Of a stretch of 37,822 nt of DNA, positions 8,530-16,771 are shown piece after piece. The translations under genes were made by a program, and so were the position numbers. Below the pieces are notes generated by a model. It was not told the origin of the DNA and did no database searches. It saw only the letters and a list, made by a program, of their open reading frames with translations. The first letter of the stretch is position 1; every line of letters begins with the position of its first letter. Source of the stretch: Rhodobacterales bacterium 56_14_T64 (GTDB lineage Bacteria; Pseudomonadota; Alphaproteobacteria; Rhodobacterales; Rhodobacteraceae); the NCBI GenBank assembly GCA_002162795.1, contig MAAY01000033.1, positions 1 through 37,822 on the forward strand, read 5' to 3'.

Positions 8530-10026
8530 TTAGATACTCTGGTCGTAGTCGCCGACCAGCGGTTCGGTGCGGATAACCGCATCAATGTCAGCAAAAATTG
8601 CGCGCATCTCTGCCTCGCTGTCAGAGCTTTCGCAGACGACCACTAAGTTGGGAGTGTTTGACGATGCGCGCACCAGGCCCCAGGAACCATTGTCGAGAAT
8701 GACGCGGGCGCCGTTGACTGTGACCACCTCTTTGATGGTGCGTCCGGCTAGGGGTTCACCTGCCTCGTGTTTGGCGACCAGTTTGGCGACCAGACGCTCG
8801 AGTACGTCATATTTTTCGGTGTCTGCACAATAGGGCGACATGGTTGGGGTGGCCCAGGTTTTGGGCAGGGCCTTGCGCAGGTCGGACATTTTCATATCCG
8901 GGTTGCGGTCCATTAGTTTGCAGATCTCGACCGCCACCCGCATGCCGCAATCATAGCCGCGGCCCAGTGGCTCAGCGAGGAAATAGTGACCGGATTTCTC
9001 AAATCCAGCCAACGCACCAATTTCCTTGACCCGGCGCTTCATGTGGCTGTGACCGGTTTTCCAGTAGTCAGCGGTAGCGCCGTTCTTCTGTAATTCAGGG
9101 TCAGAGGCAAACAAGCCGGTGGATTTCACGTCGGCAACAAAGATGGCGTTAGGATAGATCTTGGACAGATCGCGCGCCATGATGACGCCAACCTTGTCGG
9201 CAAAAATCTCTTCGCCTTCGTCGTCGACCACACCGCAGCGGTCACCGTCTCCATCAAACCCCAGCGCGAAATCCGCGCCCGAGGCCCGGACGCTGTCGGC
9301 CATGTCGTGCAGCATTTCCATGGCTTCGGGGTTGGGATTGTAATGGGGGAAGGTGTAATCGAGCTCGGTATGGCTGTGCACCACTTCAACCCCGATGCGC
9401 TCGAACAATTCGGGCGCAAAGGCGGCGGCTGTGCCGTTACCGGTGGCGCAGACAACCTTGAGCGGGCGAGACATTTTGAAGTCGCCGACCAGATCGTCGA
9501 GGTAAGCCTCTTTGACGCCATCGACAAATTCGTAAGCGCCGCCGGGGCGGGTGACACCTTTGCCGTTTAACACGATGTCACGAAGTTCGTTCATTTCATC
9601 GGGGCCGTGGGTCAATGGGCGTTCAAAGCCCATTTTGACGCCAGTCCAGCCGTTGGGGTTGTGGCTGGCGGTGACCATCGCAACAGCGGGGACATCCAGA
9701 TGGAACTGCGAGAAATAGGCCATTGGCGAGACTGCCGGGCCAATATCCTTGACCAGAACTCCGCCCTGCATCAGCCCCAGCATCAGTGCGTTTTTGATGC
9801 TGAGAGAGTAATCGCGGTAGTCGTTGGCCACGGCAATCACCGGCTCGATGCCACGGGCATGCATTTGAGTGGCTAGGCCAAGTCCCAGCGCGGTTATGCC
9901 AGGCAGGTTGATCTCGTCGGGGTATTTCCAGCGTGCGTCATATTCACGAAAGCCGGTTGGCACGATCATCGGATCGCGCAGAAAGTTCCAGGTGTTTGGG
10001 GTCACCGGGCTAGTTGGTTTGGTCAT
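8530..10026 (-). CDS. Phosphomannomutase/phosphoglucomutase (ManB/AlgC type)
   Basis: A 498-residue alpha-D-phosphohexomutase that interconverts hexose 6-phosphate and 1-phosphate, supplying mannose-1-P or glucose-1-P for nucleotide sugars. Active-site phosphoserine Ser121 lies in TASHNPNGW (119-127). The Mg2+ loop DGDGDRCGV spans 258-266 with Asp258, Asp260 and Asp262. The sugar-recognition loop is FEKSGHYF, near 340-347. The C-terminal phosphate-binding loop is VRASSNTPNLVV, near 462-473. All four domains appear complete. It is the last gene of the kpsT-kpsE-kdsA-pgm operon, 23 bases after kdsA, so it probably feeds capsule or other surface-polysaccharide synthesis. Mannose versus glucose preference cannot be decided from motifs, as AlgC-like enzymes use both. 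Confidence 0.92.
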   Translation of the reverse strand: MTKPTSPVTPNTWNFLRDPMIVPTGFREYDARWKYPDEINLPGITALGLGLATQMHARGIEPVIAVANDYRDYSLSIKNALMLGLMQGGVLVKDIGPAVSPMAYFSQFHLDVPAVAMVTASHNPNGWTGVKMGFERPLTHGPDEMNELRDIVLNGKGVTRPGGAYEFVDGVKEAYLDDLVGDFKMSRPLKVVCATGNGTAAAFAPELFERIGVEVVHSHTELDYTFPHYNPNPEAMEMLHDMADSVRASGADFALGFDGDGDRCGVVDDEGEEIFADKVGVIMARDLSKIYPNAIFVADVKSTGLFASDPELQKNGATADYWKTGHSHMKRRVKEIGALAGFEKSGHYFLAEPLGRGYDCGMRVAVEICKLMDRNPDMKMSDLRKALPKTWATPTMSPYCADTEKYDVLERLVAKLVAKHEAGEPLAGRTIKEVVTVNGARVILDNGSWGLVRASSNTPNLVVVCESSDSEAEMRAIFADIDAVIRTEPLVGDYDQSI

Positions 10027-10049
10027 GGGAAAACTCTTTTACGCTGAAA

Positions 10050-10883
10050 TCAAAAGGTCATTGGGTTGGCTTTGGCCAAAGCGTCAAATGCCATCAGGGT
10101 CTCGATCAGTTGCGGCATCTGGTCGAGGTAAATCATATTGGGACCGTCCGAGGGCGAGCGGTCGGGATCTTCGTGGGTCTCGATGAACACTGCCGCCACA
10201 CCAATCGCGGCTGCGGCGCGCGCCATCACCGGAGCAAATTCGCGCTGGCCACCGGTTGAACCACCAAGAGCGGCCGGTTGCTGCACCGAATGGGTGGCAT
10301 CCATCACCACCGGATAGCCCGTGGCAGCCATCTGTGGCAGCGAGCGCATATCAGTCACCAAGGCATTGTACCCAAAGGAGGTGCCACGTTCGGTCAGCAG
10401 AATACGCTGATTGCCGGTGCTCTCGATTTTGGTGACGATATTGGCCATGTCCCAGGGCGCCAGGAACTGACCCTTTTTGACATTGATGGCTGCACCGGTT
10501 TCGGCTGCGGCCAACAGCAGGTCGGTTTGGCGGCACAGCAGCGCCGGGATTTGCAGGATATCGCAGACCGCAGCGGTCGGGGCACATTGCTCAGCCGTGT
10601 GCACGTCGGTCAGCACAGGCACACCAATGGTCTGCTTGACGCTGTCCAACATGGCAAGACCTTCGTCCATGCCAGGGCCTCGGACACCGCTGATCGAGGT
10701 ACGGTTGGCCTTGTCGTACGAGGCCTTGAACACATATTGCGCGCCTGCCGCATCACAGGCTTCTTTCATTTTGCCAGCGATCATTTGCGCGTGATCGGCG
10801 CTTTCCAGTTGGCACGGACCAGCAATGAGGGTCAGGGGACGGTCATTGCCGATGGTGAGGTCGGCGATTTGAATGTTTTTCAT
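10050..10883 (-). CDS. kdsA: 3-deoxy-8-phosphooctulonate (Kdo-8-P) synthase KdsA
   Basis: A 277-residue cytoplasmic enzyme condensing phosphoenolpyruvate with D-arabinose-5-phosphate to Kdo-8-phosphate (EC 2.5.1.55). Family signatures: [10 protein letters not shown] at 19-28, [12 protein letters not shown] at 53-64, [12 protein letters not shown] near 93-104, LLCRQTDLL near 115-123, [10 protein letters not shown] near 137-146, [20 protein letters not shown], and [18 protein letters not shown] near the C-terminus. Length is normal. It starts 5 bases after the kpsE stop. Kdo is needed for lipid A core and also for the Kdo linker of ABC-transported capsules. Being next to kpsT/kpsE suggests a capsule-dedicated or shared copy. 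Confidence 0.95.
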   Translation of the reverse strand: MKNIQIADLTIGNDRPLTLIAGPCQLESADHAQMIAGKMKEACDAAGAQYVFKASYDKANRTSISGVRGPGMDEGLAMLDSVKQTIGVPVLTDVHTAEQCAPTAAVCDILQIPALLCRQTDLLLAAAETGAAINVKKGQFLAPWDMANIVTKIESTGNQRILLTERGTSFGYNALVTDMRSLPQMAATGYPVVMDATHSVQQPAALGGSTGGQREFAPVMARAAAAIGVAAVFIETHEDPDRSPSDGPNMIYLDQMPQLIETLMAFDALAKANPMTF

Positions 10884-10888
10884 GAGCT

Positions 10889-12547
10889 TTATGATGAGAC
10901 CTGTTCACGGAGGATGGAGGCTGTCAGCGACAACATCAGATAGATACCGGAAAAGATCAGGAAAGCCAAAATCGTATTTTCGAATTTGCGCGGGTACGAG
11001 GCTTCTTGGCTTGGGACAGGCCTAACCGATGTTGTAAGGTAACGAACCTGACGGTTGGCCTCCATACGGGTTTGTTCGACCTGCTGCAGCGCAGATTGCA
11101 GCATCAGATCACGGGTTGCCAGATCGGCCTGAGCCATCTGAATCTGTACGGTCAGACTGGCAAGCGAGTTTTCACCGGCAGAGGCATTGATCATACGTTG
11201 GTTCAGCCGGTCAATAACGGTTTGCAATCGCGCGATGTCAGCGCGGGTCCCAGCAACTTTGGCCTTGTTGGGACGGGTATTGTCCAGCAAAGCTGCCAAT
11301 TCCAGCTCGTTTTCCTGCACCTGTAGTTCAAAGGTACTGATCTGCGAGCGCAGCGAAAGGATCACACCTTCGGGATCAAGAACTGAGCCTTTTTGTTGCA
11401 ACCGTACCAGTGCCTCCTGTGCCGTGCGACGTGCTTTTTCTGCACTGTCCATAGCCAACTCGGCGTCTACCATCTGATTGCCGCGCTTGTTGACGGACAA
11501 ATTGTTCGCCATGTCTTCGGCATAGGTAATCAGGCTGCGCGAAAATTGGGCTGCGACCTCGGGGTCTGCAGCTGTGACCTCCATTCGGATCGACCCTTCG
11601 GTCGGATCATAGCCAACTTTGACATTGCGCTTGTAGGTTTTATAGGTCTCTTCATTGGAGGGATTTTCGTTCAACCGCTGAATAGGATCAATCCACTCCT
11701 GGGTGAAATGGGATTTATAGCCAATATCCCCATCCAGACGTATCATGGCCTCTTTTGATTGAAGAAAGCTCTGCACTGCGATCGAATCTTGGCTAGTGGC
11801 AAATTGCGTGCCGCTCAGCAGTCCCAATGCTCCACCGCCTGTATTGTCTGCTTTCAAAATTAGAAATTCTGACTTGGCCGCATACATCGGTGTTGCGACG
11901 TTGTAGAAATAATACCCCGTCAGGATTGTCGGCAGCATGACGAAGAAGGCCAGGCGACCAGCCAGCAGCGCCAGTTTGCGGCGACGACGGCTGACAATGT
12001 CACGTTGGATTGACTGGATACCAAGGTTGCGCCGCTCAGCTGGGCTTAACTCGGTTGAGGGCAGATTGGTTTTGGCGGCCGGAACTGTCTGCGGCAGCTG
12101 CACTGCGCCGGGTGCAGCCGGGCTGCCGACGGGCTGTACCTTGTTCTGTGGCACCACCAATTCCAGCATGTTGGAGCGTTTGAACGGATCAATGCCCTTT
12201 TCGCGCAACAGCCGCACCGCGTCAAAATCCGAGGTGGCGGGCAGGTTGTGCTTTTGGGCTACGCGGCGCGCCATGCGCAGCTGACGGCCTGTCAGCCCTT
12301 CGTGGCGGATGGCGTCGATATCGGTCTCTACGCCGGTTTCACGCGGCGAGCTGACTTGACCGCGCATTGGTGCAGGCGCGCCAGCATCCGCTTGCATCTG
12401 CGCCGAGGCCGCTGCTGCATCCCGTCTGGGTCCGGGCACAGATTTGGCCTGCGCCGGCTGCTCTGTGGCTGGCGCAGCCGCTGCCGCACCGGGGGTTGCG
12501 GGATTGCGGCGGATGCGAAATTTCTTAGCCTTGGGTTTCGTAGTCAT
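10889..12547 (-). CDS. kpsE: Capsule polysaccharide export inner-membrane protein KpsE-like, with long N-terminal extension
   Basis: A 552-residue member of the BexC/CtrB/KpsE polysaccharide co-polymerase family, which spans the periplasm and couples the KpsMT transporter to the outer-membrane channel. One membrane helix lies near 193-214, just after an Arg/Lys-rich stretch. A large periplasmic part with coiled-coil character follows (about 345-500), then the [15 protein letters not shown] proline motif near 508-522 and a C-terminal helix at about 526-545. E. coli KpsE is about 380 residues, and the excess is an Ala/Pro/Gln-rich N-terminal region. That region contains an apparently folded helical segment ([19 protein letters not shown] at 83-101 onward to about 130). 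The start at 12547 overlaps kpsT by 23 bases; a start at 12577 is also in frame. It sits between kpsT and kdsA. Confidence 0.87.
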   Translation of the reverse strand: MTTKPKAKKFRIRRNPATPGAAAAAPATEQPAQAKSVPGPRRDAAAASAQMQADAGAPAPMRGQVSSPRETGVETDIDAIRHEGLTGRQLRMARRVAQKHNLPATSDFDAVRLLREKGIDPFKRSNMLELVVPQNKVQPVGSPAAPGAVQLPQTVPAAKTNLPSTELSPAERRNLGIQSIQRDIVSRRRRKLALLAGRLAFFVMLPTILTGYYFYNVATPMYAAKSEFLILKADNTGGGALGLLSGTQFATSQDSIAVQSFLQSKEAMIRLDGDIGYKSHFTQEWIDPIQRLNENPSNEETYKTYKRNVKVGYDPTEGSIRMEVTAADPEVAAQFSRSLITYAEDMANNLSVNKRGNQMVDAELAMDSAEKARRTAQEALVRLQQKGSVLDPEGVILSLRSQISTFELQVQENELELAALLDNTRPNKAKVAGTRADIARLQTVIDRLNQRMINASAGENSLASLTVQIQMAQADLATRDLMLQSALQQVEQTRMEANRQVRYLTTSVRPVPSQEASYPRKFENTILAFLIFSGIYLMLSLTASILREQVSS

Positions 12548-13184
12548 AGAGCTGTTTCGCTTCTTCCAAGGTTTCAAACATGTGCAATTGCCCGTCTAGC
12601 AGCACTGCCGCTGATCGGGCAAATTTCTCGAGCGTCTTTGCCTGATGCGAGACGATAATAATCGTGGTGGTCTGCAGCCGCTCTTCCAGAATGGCGCCAG
12701 CCTTCTTGTTGAATTCAACGTCAGTGGTGCCAGGCATGCCTTCGTCAATCAGGTAGATATCGAAGTCCAGCGCCAGCATCAACGAGAAGCTGAATCGGGA
12801 CCGCATGCCCGATGAATAGGTGCCCAATGGTTGGTCAAAATACTCTCCCAACCCACAGAGCCACCGGCAATATGCCTCGACGTAATCGGGGTCCAAGCCA
12901 TAGAGCTTGGCGATATAGCGGGCATTTTCCTTGGCTGACAACCGGCTGATCACGCCGCCCATAAAGCCAAGCGGAAAGGAGACCTTGCTGGAGCGTAAAA
13001 TTTCGCCGTCGTCAGGTTTTTCCAAACCCGCCATCATATTGATCAGAGTGGTTTTGCCGGTGCCATTTGGCGCCAGCACACCAAGCGATTTGCCCAAGTC
13101 AACTCGAAAGGAGACCTTGTCCAGGATCACCTTGTGTTGACTACCAGTCCAAAAGGACTTGCTGACGTTCTGAAACTCAATCAT
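12525..13184 (-). CDS. kpsT: Capsule polysaccharide ABC transporter ATP-binding protein KpsT
   Basis: A 219-residue ABC ATPase of the polysaccharide-export subfamily. It hydrolyses ATP at the inner membrane to drive capsule export through a KpsM permease. Seen: Walker A LAPNGTGKTT at 37-46 (Lys44), in which the usual first glycine is alanine. The degenerate signature GTYSSGMRSRFSFS, near 136-149, is typical of KpsT/BexA. Walker B IYLIDEGM is near 157-164, followed by the H-loop VSHQ near 193-196. Length matches KpsT (about 219). It is the first gene of the minus-strand operon. The 297-base gap upstream (13185-13481), shared with the divergent glycosylase gene, must hold its promoter. No kpsM is adjacent, so the partner permease must be encoded elsewhere. 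Confidence 0.92.
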   Translation of the reverse strand: MIEFQNVSKSFWTGSQHKVILDKVSFRVDLGKSLGVLAPNGTGKTTLINMMAGLEKPDDGEILRSSKVSFPLGFMGGVISRLSAKENARYIAKLYGLDPDYVEAYCRWLCGLGEYFDQPLGTYSSGMRSRFSFSLMLALDFDIYLIDEGMPGTTDVEFNKKAGAILEERLQTTTIIIVSHQAKTLEKFARSAAVLLDGQLHMFETLEEAKQLYDYETQG

Positions 13185-13481
13185 CGCCGATCCGGTACTG
13201 CCCGTTCGACCCTTATTCTGGGCTCTTGTAACGGTTGCTGCTGTGGGTGACGCGGCACCTGTGACCTCTTTACCAGAGGAGTGTTAACGGCTTACGCGTC
13301 CAATTTGGCCATATTATGTCGAATTGTGGCATAGTTTATCAATGGACTATTAACCTTTTTTCGCCGTGAAATATTAGAAAGTGCATACCTATATGGATAA
13401 GGGCAGTTTTGAACACACCATCGGGAACCCTGCGCATTGTTTCCTGATGGGCAGCAATGCCAACATCCAGAGGAACAGGCA

Positions 13482-14075
13482 ATGGAAAGCTGTAGCGCCT
13501 TAAAGGCTGAAATTCGGGCTTGTCGACTGTGTGCTGATCGTTTTTTGGCCACCCCCACCGGCCATGCGCCGCGTCCGGTGGCCTGGTTTCGGTCCTCCGC
13601 CCGAATTCTGATTGCCGGCCAGGCGCCGGGGGCAAGGGTGCATGACAGCGGTCGCCCGTTTACCGACGCCTCGGGGGATCGGTTGCGAGACTGGTTGGGG
13701 ATGGATGCGGCAGAATTTTATGACAAGGACTGCGTTGCGATAGTTCCGATGGGGTTCTGTTTTCCCGGATACAACGGCAAGGGCAGCGATCTGCCGCCGC
13801 CAGCCCTGTGCCATCGCACCTGGCATCACCGGGTGATGGCGCAGTTGCCGAACATTGAATTGACCCTACTGGTTGGTGCCAACGCGCAGCACTATCACTT
13901 GGGCGAGAAAAAACCGGTCAATGATCAGGTGCGTCGCTGGCGGGATCATGCGCCGCAGCGCTTTCCCTTGCCACATCCGTCCTGGCGCAATACCGGATGG
14001 TTAAAGAAAAACCCCTGGTTCGAGACCGAACTGTTGCCGGAACTGCGCGTCAGGGTGAAAGAGGTGTTGAAATGA
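13482..14075 (+). CDS. Uracil-DNA glycosylase superfamily protein
   Basis: A 197-residue protein of the UDG superfamily (family 4-like; excises uracil or damaged bases, or a relative thereof). GQAPG at 46-50 followed by SGRPFTDASGDRLRDWL is the first active-site motif. HPSWRN at 165-170 corresponds to the DNA-intercalation motif. Four cysteines (Cys14, Cys17, Cys93, Cys110), spaced C-X2-C and C-X16-C, resemble the 4Fe-4S ligands of thermophilic-type UDGs. The proposed start (13482) has AGAGGA about 6 bases upstream. It differs from canonical family 4 enzymes in lacking an obvious acidic residue after GQAPG, so catalytic activity is uncertain. The stop overlaps the start of the next gene (ATGA at 14072-14075). 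Confidence 0.8.
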   Translation: MESCSALKAEIRACRLCADRFLATPTGHAPRPVAWFRSSARILIAGQAPGARVHDSGRPFTDASGDRLRDWLGMDAAEFYDKDCVAIVPMGFCFPGYNGKGSDLPPPALCHRTWHHRVMAQLPNIELTLLVGANAQHYHLGEKKPVNDQVRRWRDHAPQRFPLPHPSWRNTGWLKKNPWFETELLPELRVRVKEVLK

Positions 14076-14863
14076 CCGAGACAACCGCGCTGGACAGCGC
14101 TCATGCTGCCATGATGGCCGCCCCTCAGGATGACGGAGCCCGGCTGCGGTTTTATGAACGGCTGGCTGATTGTGAATTGTTCATGATGCTGACCAAAGAA
14201 TCCGAAGGTGAAAATATCTCGCCCGAGATATTCGATCTGGCCGACGGGACATTTGTTCTGTTGTTCGATCGCGAAGAACGGCTGGCACAATTCGCCGATC
14301 GGGCTGTGCCCTATGTGGCGCTGTCAGGCCGGGTGGTGGCGCAGATGCTGGCCGGGCAGGGCATTGGGCTTGGTGTGAACCTCGAGGTGGCGCCGTCATC
14401 GATCATGATCCCAGCCGAAGCGGTCAACTGGCTGCATCAGACGTTGGAGCATACACCGGATCAGGTCGAAGCCGCGATAACCGAGGTTCTGCCTCCCACC
14501 GGCCTGCCTGAGGTTCTGCTGAGCGCTCTGGACAGCAAGCTGACCACGGCTGGCGGGTTGGCGGCCTCGGCCTATCTGGTCAGCGTGCGTTATGCAGGCG
14601 GCGGGCAGGGACACCTGTTGGGATTTGTCGATGCCACTGAGGCGGCGCAGTCAGCCTTGGCCAAGGCCGCGGGCGAGGCGCTGATATTCTCGGGGATCGA
14701 AGCAGGGGCGATGGATGTGGGGTTCTTTGCCAGCGCTGATGTGATGACGGCAAAGCTAGATAAGGTCGGACTGCGGTTTGATTTGCCTCAACCGGACGAG
14801 CCTACGATTTATCAGTCGGTGATCCCGGGCAGTGACCCAGATAAGCCGCCACTGCTAAAGTAA
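14072..14863 (+). CDS. SseB family protein
   Basis: A 263-residue soluble protein whose first about 125 residues resemble the SseB N-terminal domain (PF07179). Recognisable elements are LADCELFMMLTKE, near 31-43, and LFDREERLAQFADRAVPYVALSGRVVAQML, near 63-92 (quoted here only as the region). LEVAPSSIMIPAEAV is near 109-123. The C-terminal half, with ASAYLVSVRYAGGGQGHLLGFV, looks like the SseB_C-type domain. In this family the molecular function is unclear; E. coli SseB was linked to serine-sensitivity and sulfurtransferase phenotypes. It is translationally coupled to the glycosylase (ATGA overlap), so the two are made together. The start at 14072 is preferred to an upstream in-frame ATG at 13997 that lies inside the glycosylase gene. 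Confidence 0.8.
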   Translation: MTETTALDSAHAAMMAAPQDDGARLRFYERLADCELFMMLTKESEGENISPEIFDLADGTFVLLFDREERLAQFADRAVPYVALSGRVVAQMLAGQGIGLGVNLEVAPSSIMIPAEAVNWLHQTLEHTPDQVEAAITEVLPPTGLPEVLLSALDSKLTTAGGLAASAYLVSVRYAGGGQGHLLGFVDATEAAQSALAKAAGEALIFSGIEAGAMDVGFFASADVMTAKLDKVGLRFDLPQPDEPTIYQSVIPGSDPDKPPLLK

Positions 14864-14888
14864 ATGCCAGCGCTGCGGCCATTTGGGG

Positions 14889-14916
14889 TGTTGCCCGGCT
14901 ATGGTGCCGGGCAACA
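14889..14916. terminator. Hairpin between convergent SseB-like and GST genes
   Basis: TGTTGCCCGGC (14889-14899) pairs perfectly with GCCGGGCAACA (14906-14916) around the loop TATGGT. It lies between two convergent stop codons (14863 and 14922), so a shared termination role is likely. No U-tract follows on either strand. Confidence 0.55.
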
Positions 14917-14921
14917 AAAAC

Positions 14922-15797
14922 TTATTCTGCGGCTGTTTCCAGCTTGTCCTGGGTCTGGGTATCAAAATCCGACGCCTCGTGACGTTCGCGCAACTGGGTG
15001 TGCAGCTCGCCAAAGGCACGGTTTACCATGCGACCACGGCTGACAGCAGGGCGGGCATCAATCGCCTTGGCCCAACGCATCACATGGGTATAGCTGGCGA
15101 CATCCAGGAACTCGGCCGCGTCATAGAGACGGCCCAGCACCAGCTGACCATACCAGGCCCAGATTGCCATATCGGCAATGCTGTAGTCGCCACCGGCGAT
15201 ATACTGGTGATCGGCCAGCTGACGGTCCAGAACGTCCAACTGACGTTTGGCCTCCATCGAGAAGCGGTCGATTGGGTACTGCCATTTTTCCGGCGCATAG
15301 GCGTAGAAGTGACCAAAGCCGCCACCCAGATAGGGCGCGCTGCCCATCTGCCAGAACAGCCAGTTCATCACTTCGGTCCGTTCAGCGCCATCCTTGGGCA
15401 GGAATGCACCAAACTTGTCTGCCAGATGCACCAGCATGGAACCGGATTCGAACACTCGCAGAGGCGTGTCGCCGCTGTGATCCATCAGGGCTGGGATTTT
15501 TGAGTTTGGGTTGACGTTAACAAAGCCGGAACCAAACTGGTCGCCTTCGCCGATGTTGATCAACCAGGCGTCATATTCGGCGCCTGTGTGACCTGCCGCC
15601 AGCAGCTCTTCCAACATCACGGTGACCTTGACGCCATTGGGCGTGGCCAGTGAGTAGAGCTGCATTGGGTGTTTGCCGACCGGCAGGTCTTTGTTATGAG
15701 TGGCACCTGCCACTGGACGGTTGATCGAGGCAAATTTACCGCCGCTTTCCTGATTCCAGGTCCAGACTTTTGCCGGTGTATATGGGGTGTCGCTCAT
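14922..15797 (-). CDS. yghU: Glutathione S-transferase family disulfide-bond oxidoreductase YghU
   Basis: A 291-residue cytoplasmic GST-fold protein of the YghU (nu-class) subgroup, which binds two glutathiones and reduces organic hydroperoxides or disulfides. A family-specific N-terminal extension (1-44, with KVWTWNQESGGKFASINRP) wraps the dimer. The thioredoxin-like domain spans about 45-130 with ATPNG at 51-55 (Thr52/Asn54 contact glutathione), SKIPAL at 99-104 and ESGS at 117-120. The all-helical domain then carries WLFWQMG and YSIADMAIWAWY. Length agrees with E. coli YghU (about 288). It is transcribed divergently from the YHS protein gene. The 268-base spacer has two inverted repeats that are candidate operators. 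Confidence 0.93.
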   Translation of the reverse strand: MSDTPYTPAKVWTWNQESGGKFASINRPVAGATHNKDLPVGKHPMQLYSLATPNGVKVTVMLEELLAAGHTGAEYDAWLINIGEGDQFGSGFVNVNPNSKIPALMDHSGDTPLRVFESGSMLVHLADKFGAFLPKDGAERTEVMNWLFWQMGSAPYLGGGFGHFYAYAPEKWQYPIDRFSMEAKRQLDVLDRQLADHQYIAGGDYSIADMAIWAWYGQLVLGRLYDAAEFLDVASYTHVMRWAKAIDARPAVSRGRMVNRAFGELHTQLRERHEASDFDTQTQDKLETAAE

Positions 15798-15881
15798 CTG
15801 TTGGGCCTTGTCCTATTAGTTTGTTTGCACCGCATTGGCGTCAGTGTGCAAATTCCATTGTGGGCAGACTTAAGCTGCATT

Positions 15882-15894
15882 TTGGAAATTCCAA
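15882..15894. promoter_or_regulatory. 13-bp perfect palindrome (candidate operator)
   Basis: TTGGAAATTCCAA reads identically on both strands apart from its central base. It lies in the divergent spacer 85 bases from the yghU start and about 170 from the YHS gene. A dimeric repressor or activator could bind here. The regulator is unknown. Confidence 0.45.
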
Positions 15895-15922
15895 TGACTG
15901 GAAGGTCAAATTGAAACATTTA

Positions 15923-15938
15923 TGTGCTTTAGATCACA
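15923..15938. promoter_or_regulatory. CRP/FNR-superfamily-like site
   Basis: TGTGCTTTAGATCACA has the TGTG-N8-CACA symmetry of CRP-type operators (TGTGA-N6-TCACA) with one deviation in the left half-site. It lies between yghU (-) and the YHS gene (+, start 16066). The match to the consensus is seen; the use of the site is inference. Confidence 0.45.
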
Positions 15939-16065
15939 TCATCTCGTGGATGGACACAGCAGCGTGAGACCCCCTTCGCATCAGCCCGGTATTGCATATT
16001 GTACTCAGCAACCCGGCTGGAATGTCGGCGAAACTAATAAGTAACATCTGCGAGAGGATGACTTT

Positions 16066-16584
16066 ATGAAGCGCTTTTTCTTGGCCGCGGCGGCGGCAAT
16101 TTCCTTTGGTCTGCCAGTCTTTGCGGGCGACCAATACATCGATGGCACCGGTTTTGCGGTGTCTGGCTATGATGTCGTGGCTTACCGCGGTCTGGCGTCA
16201 AATGCTGTAGGCACCCAGCAGACGTCTGGTGTGCCGGGATTGGCGAGCATCACCGCAGAATACAACGATGCCACCTTTGCGTTCTCATCTGAAGCGAACC
16301 GAGAAAAGTTTCTGGACAACCCCGAATACTACGCACCGCAGTATGACGGCCACTGTGCCTATGGCGTGTCCAAGGGTGGCAAGGTGCCGGGCAACCCGAA
16401 CTTGTGGCGCATCGTGGATGACAAGCTGTTCCTGAACATCACCAAAACGGTTGTGACATTCTGGGAAGAAGATATCCCCAGTAACATCAGTCTAGCCGAG
16501 GGCAACTGGCCGGGCATTGAAGGCAACGGTGCTTCGGGCAACAAGATCCCGAATTTTACGTCAGCGGCTCCCGAAGAGAGCTGA
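16066..16584 (+). CDS. Secreted YHS domain-containing protein
   Basis: A 172-residue protein with a clear Sec signal peptide (MKRFF, then an Ala-rich hydrophobic core, cleavage likely after VFAG near 20-21). The mature part begins with GTGFAVSGYDVVAYRG, followed by the YHS core: AEYNDATFAFSSEANREKFLDNPEYYAPQYDG, about 64-95 (region only), and HCAYGVSKGGKVPGNPNLWRI. The single Cys in HCAYG is conserved in this family. YHS domains often bind metals or accompany copper proteins, but no function is assigned. AGAGGATGA upstream of the ATG is a good ribosome-binding site. The divergent neighbour is yghU, and the gene is followed by a GC-rich dispersed repeat rather than a classic terminator. Confidence 0.85.
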   Translation: MKRFFLAAAAAISFGLPVFAGDQYIDGTGFAVSGYDVVAYRGLASNAVGTQQTSGVPGLASITAEYNDATFAFSSEANREKFLDNPEYYAPQYDGHCAYGVSKGGKVPGNPNLWRIVDDKLFLNITKTVVTFWEEDIPSNISLAEGNWPGIEGNGASGNKIPNFTSAAPEES

Positions 16585-16618
16585 TGCCTGCGAAAAGGAC
16601 GTCGTTTGCCCGGGAGCG

Positions 16619-16667
16619 CCGGGCAGCGCCGGTCTCTTCCCCTTGGGAGGGCGCTTTGCATCTACCC
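16619..16667 (-). repeat. Dispersed GC-rich repeat, copy A
   Basis: This segment, read on +, matches the reverse complement of 36197-36244 over nearly 50 bases. They share CCGGGCAGCGCC at one end, GGGAGGGCGCTTTGCA in the middle and ACCC at the other end, with substitutions between. It fills the gap between the YHS gene and the gcrA terminator. Copies with this core are, to my knowledge, frequent between genes in roseobacters. Confidence 0.65.
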
Positions 16668-16715
16668 GAGGGGCAGGAGCGGCCATTATTTTCAGGCAAT
16701 ATCTACGCTTAAACC

Positions 16716-16747
16716 AAAAACGCCCCGAACCGCAAAGTTCGAGGCGC
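16716..16747 (-). terminator. Rho-independent terminator of gcrA
   Basis: On the minus strand the sequence GCGCCTCGAAC, a 6-base loop and GTTCGGGGCG form a stem with one mismatch, followed immediately by TTTTTGGTTT. It lies 25 bases past the gcrA stop codon and is the only good U-tract terminator on this side. Confidence 0.75.
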
Positions 16748-16771
16748 TGAAACTATACCGATATGGAGAGC

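Noticed and set aside
10278-10943. A 221-codon open frame on the plus strand
   Set aside because: It is entirely antisense to kdsA, whose motifs are complete; the translated sequence resembles no protein family.
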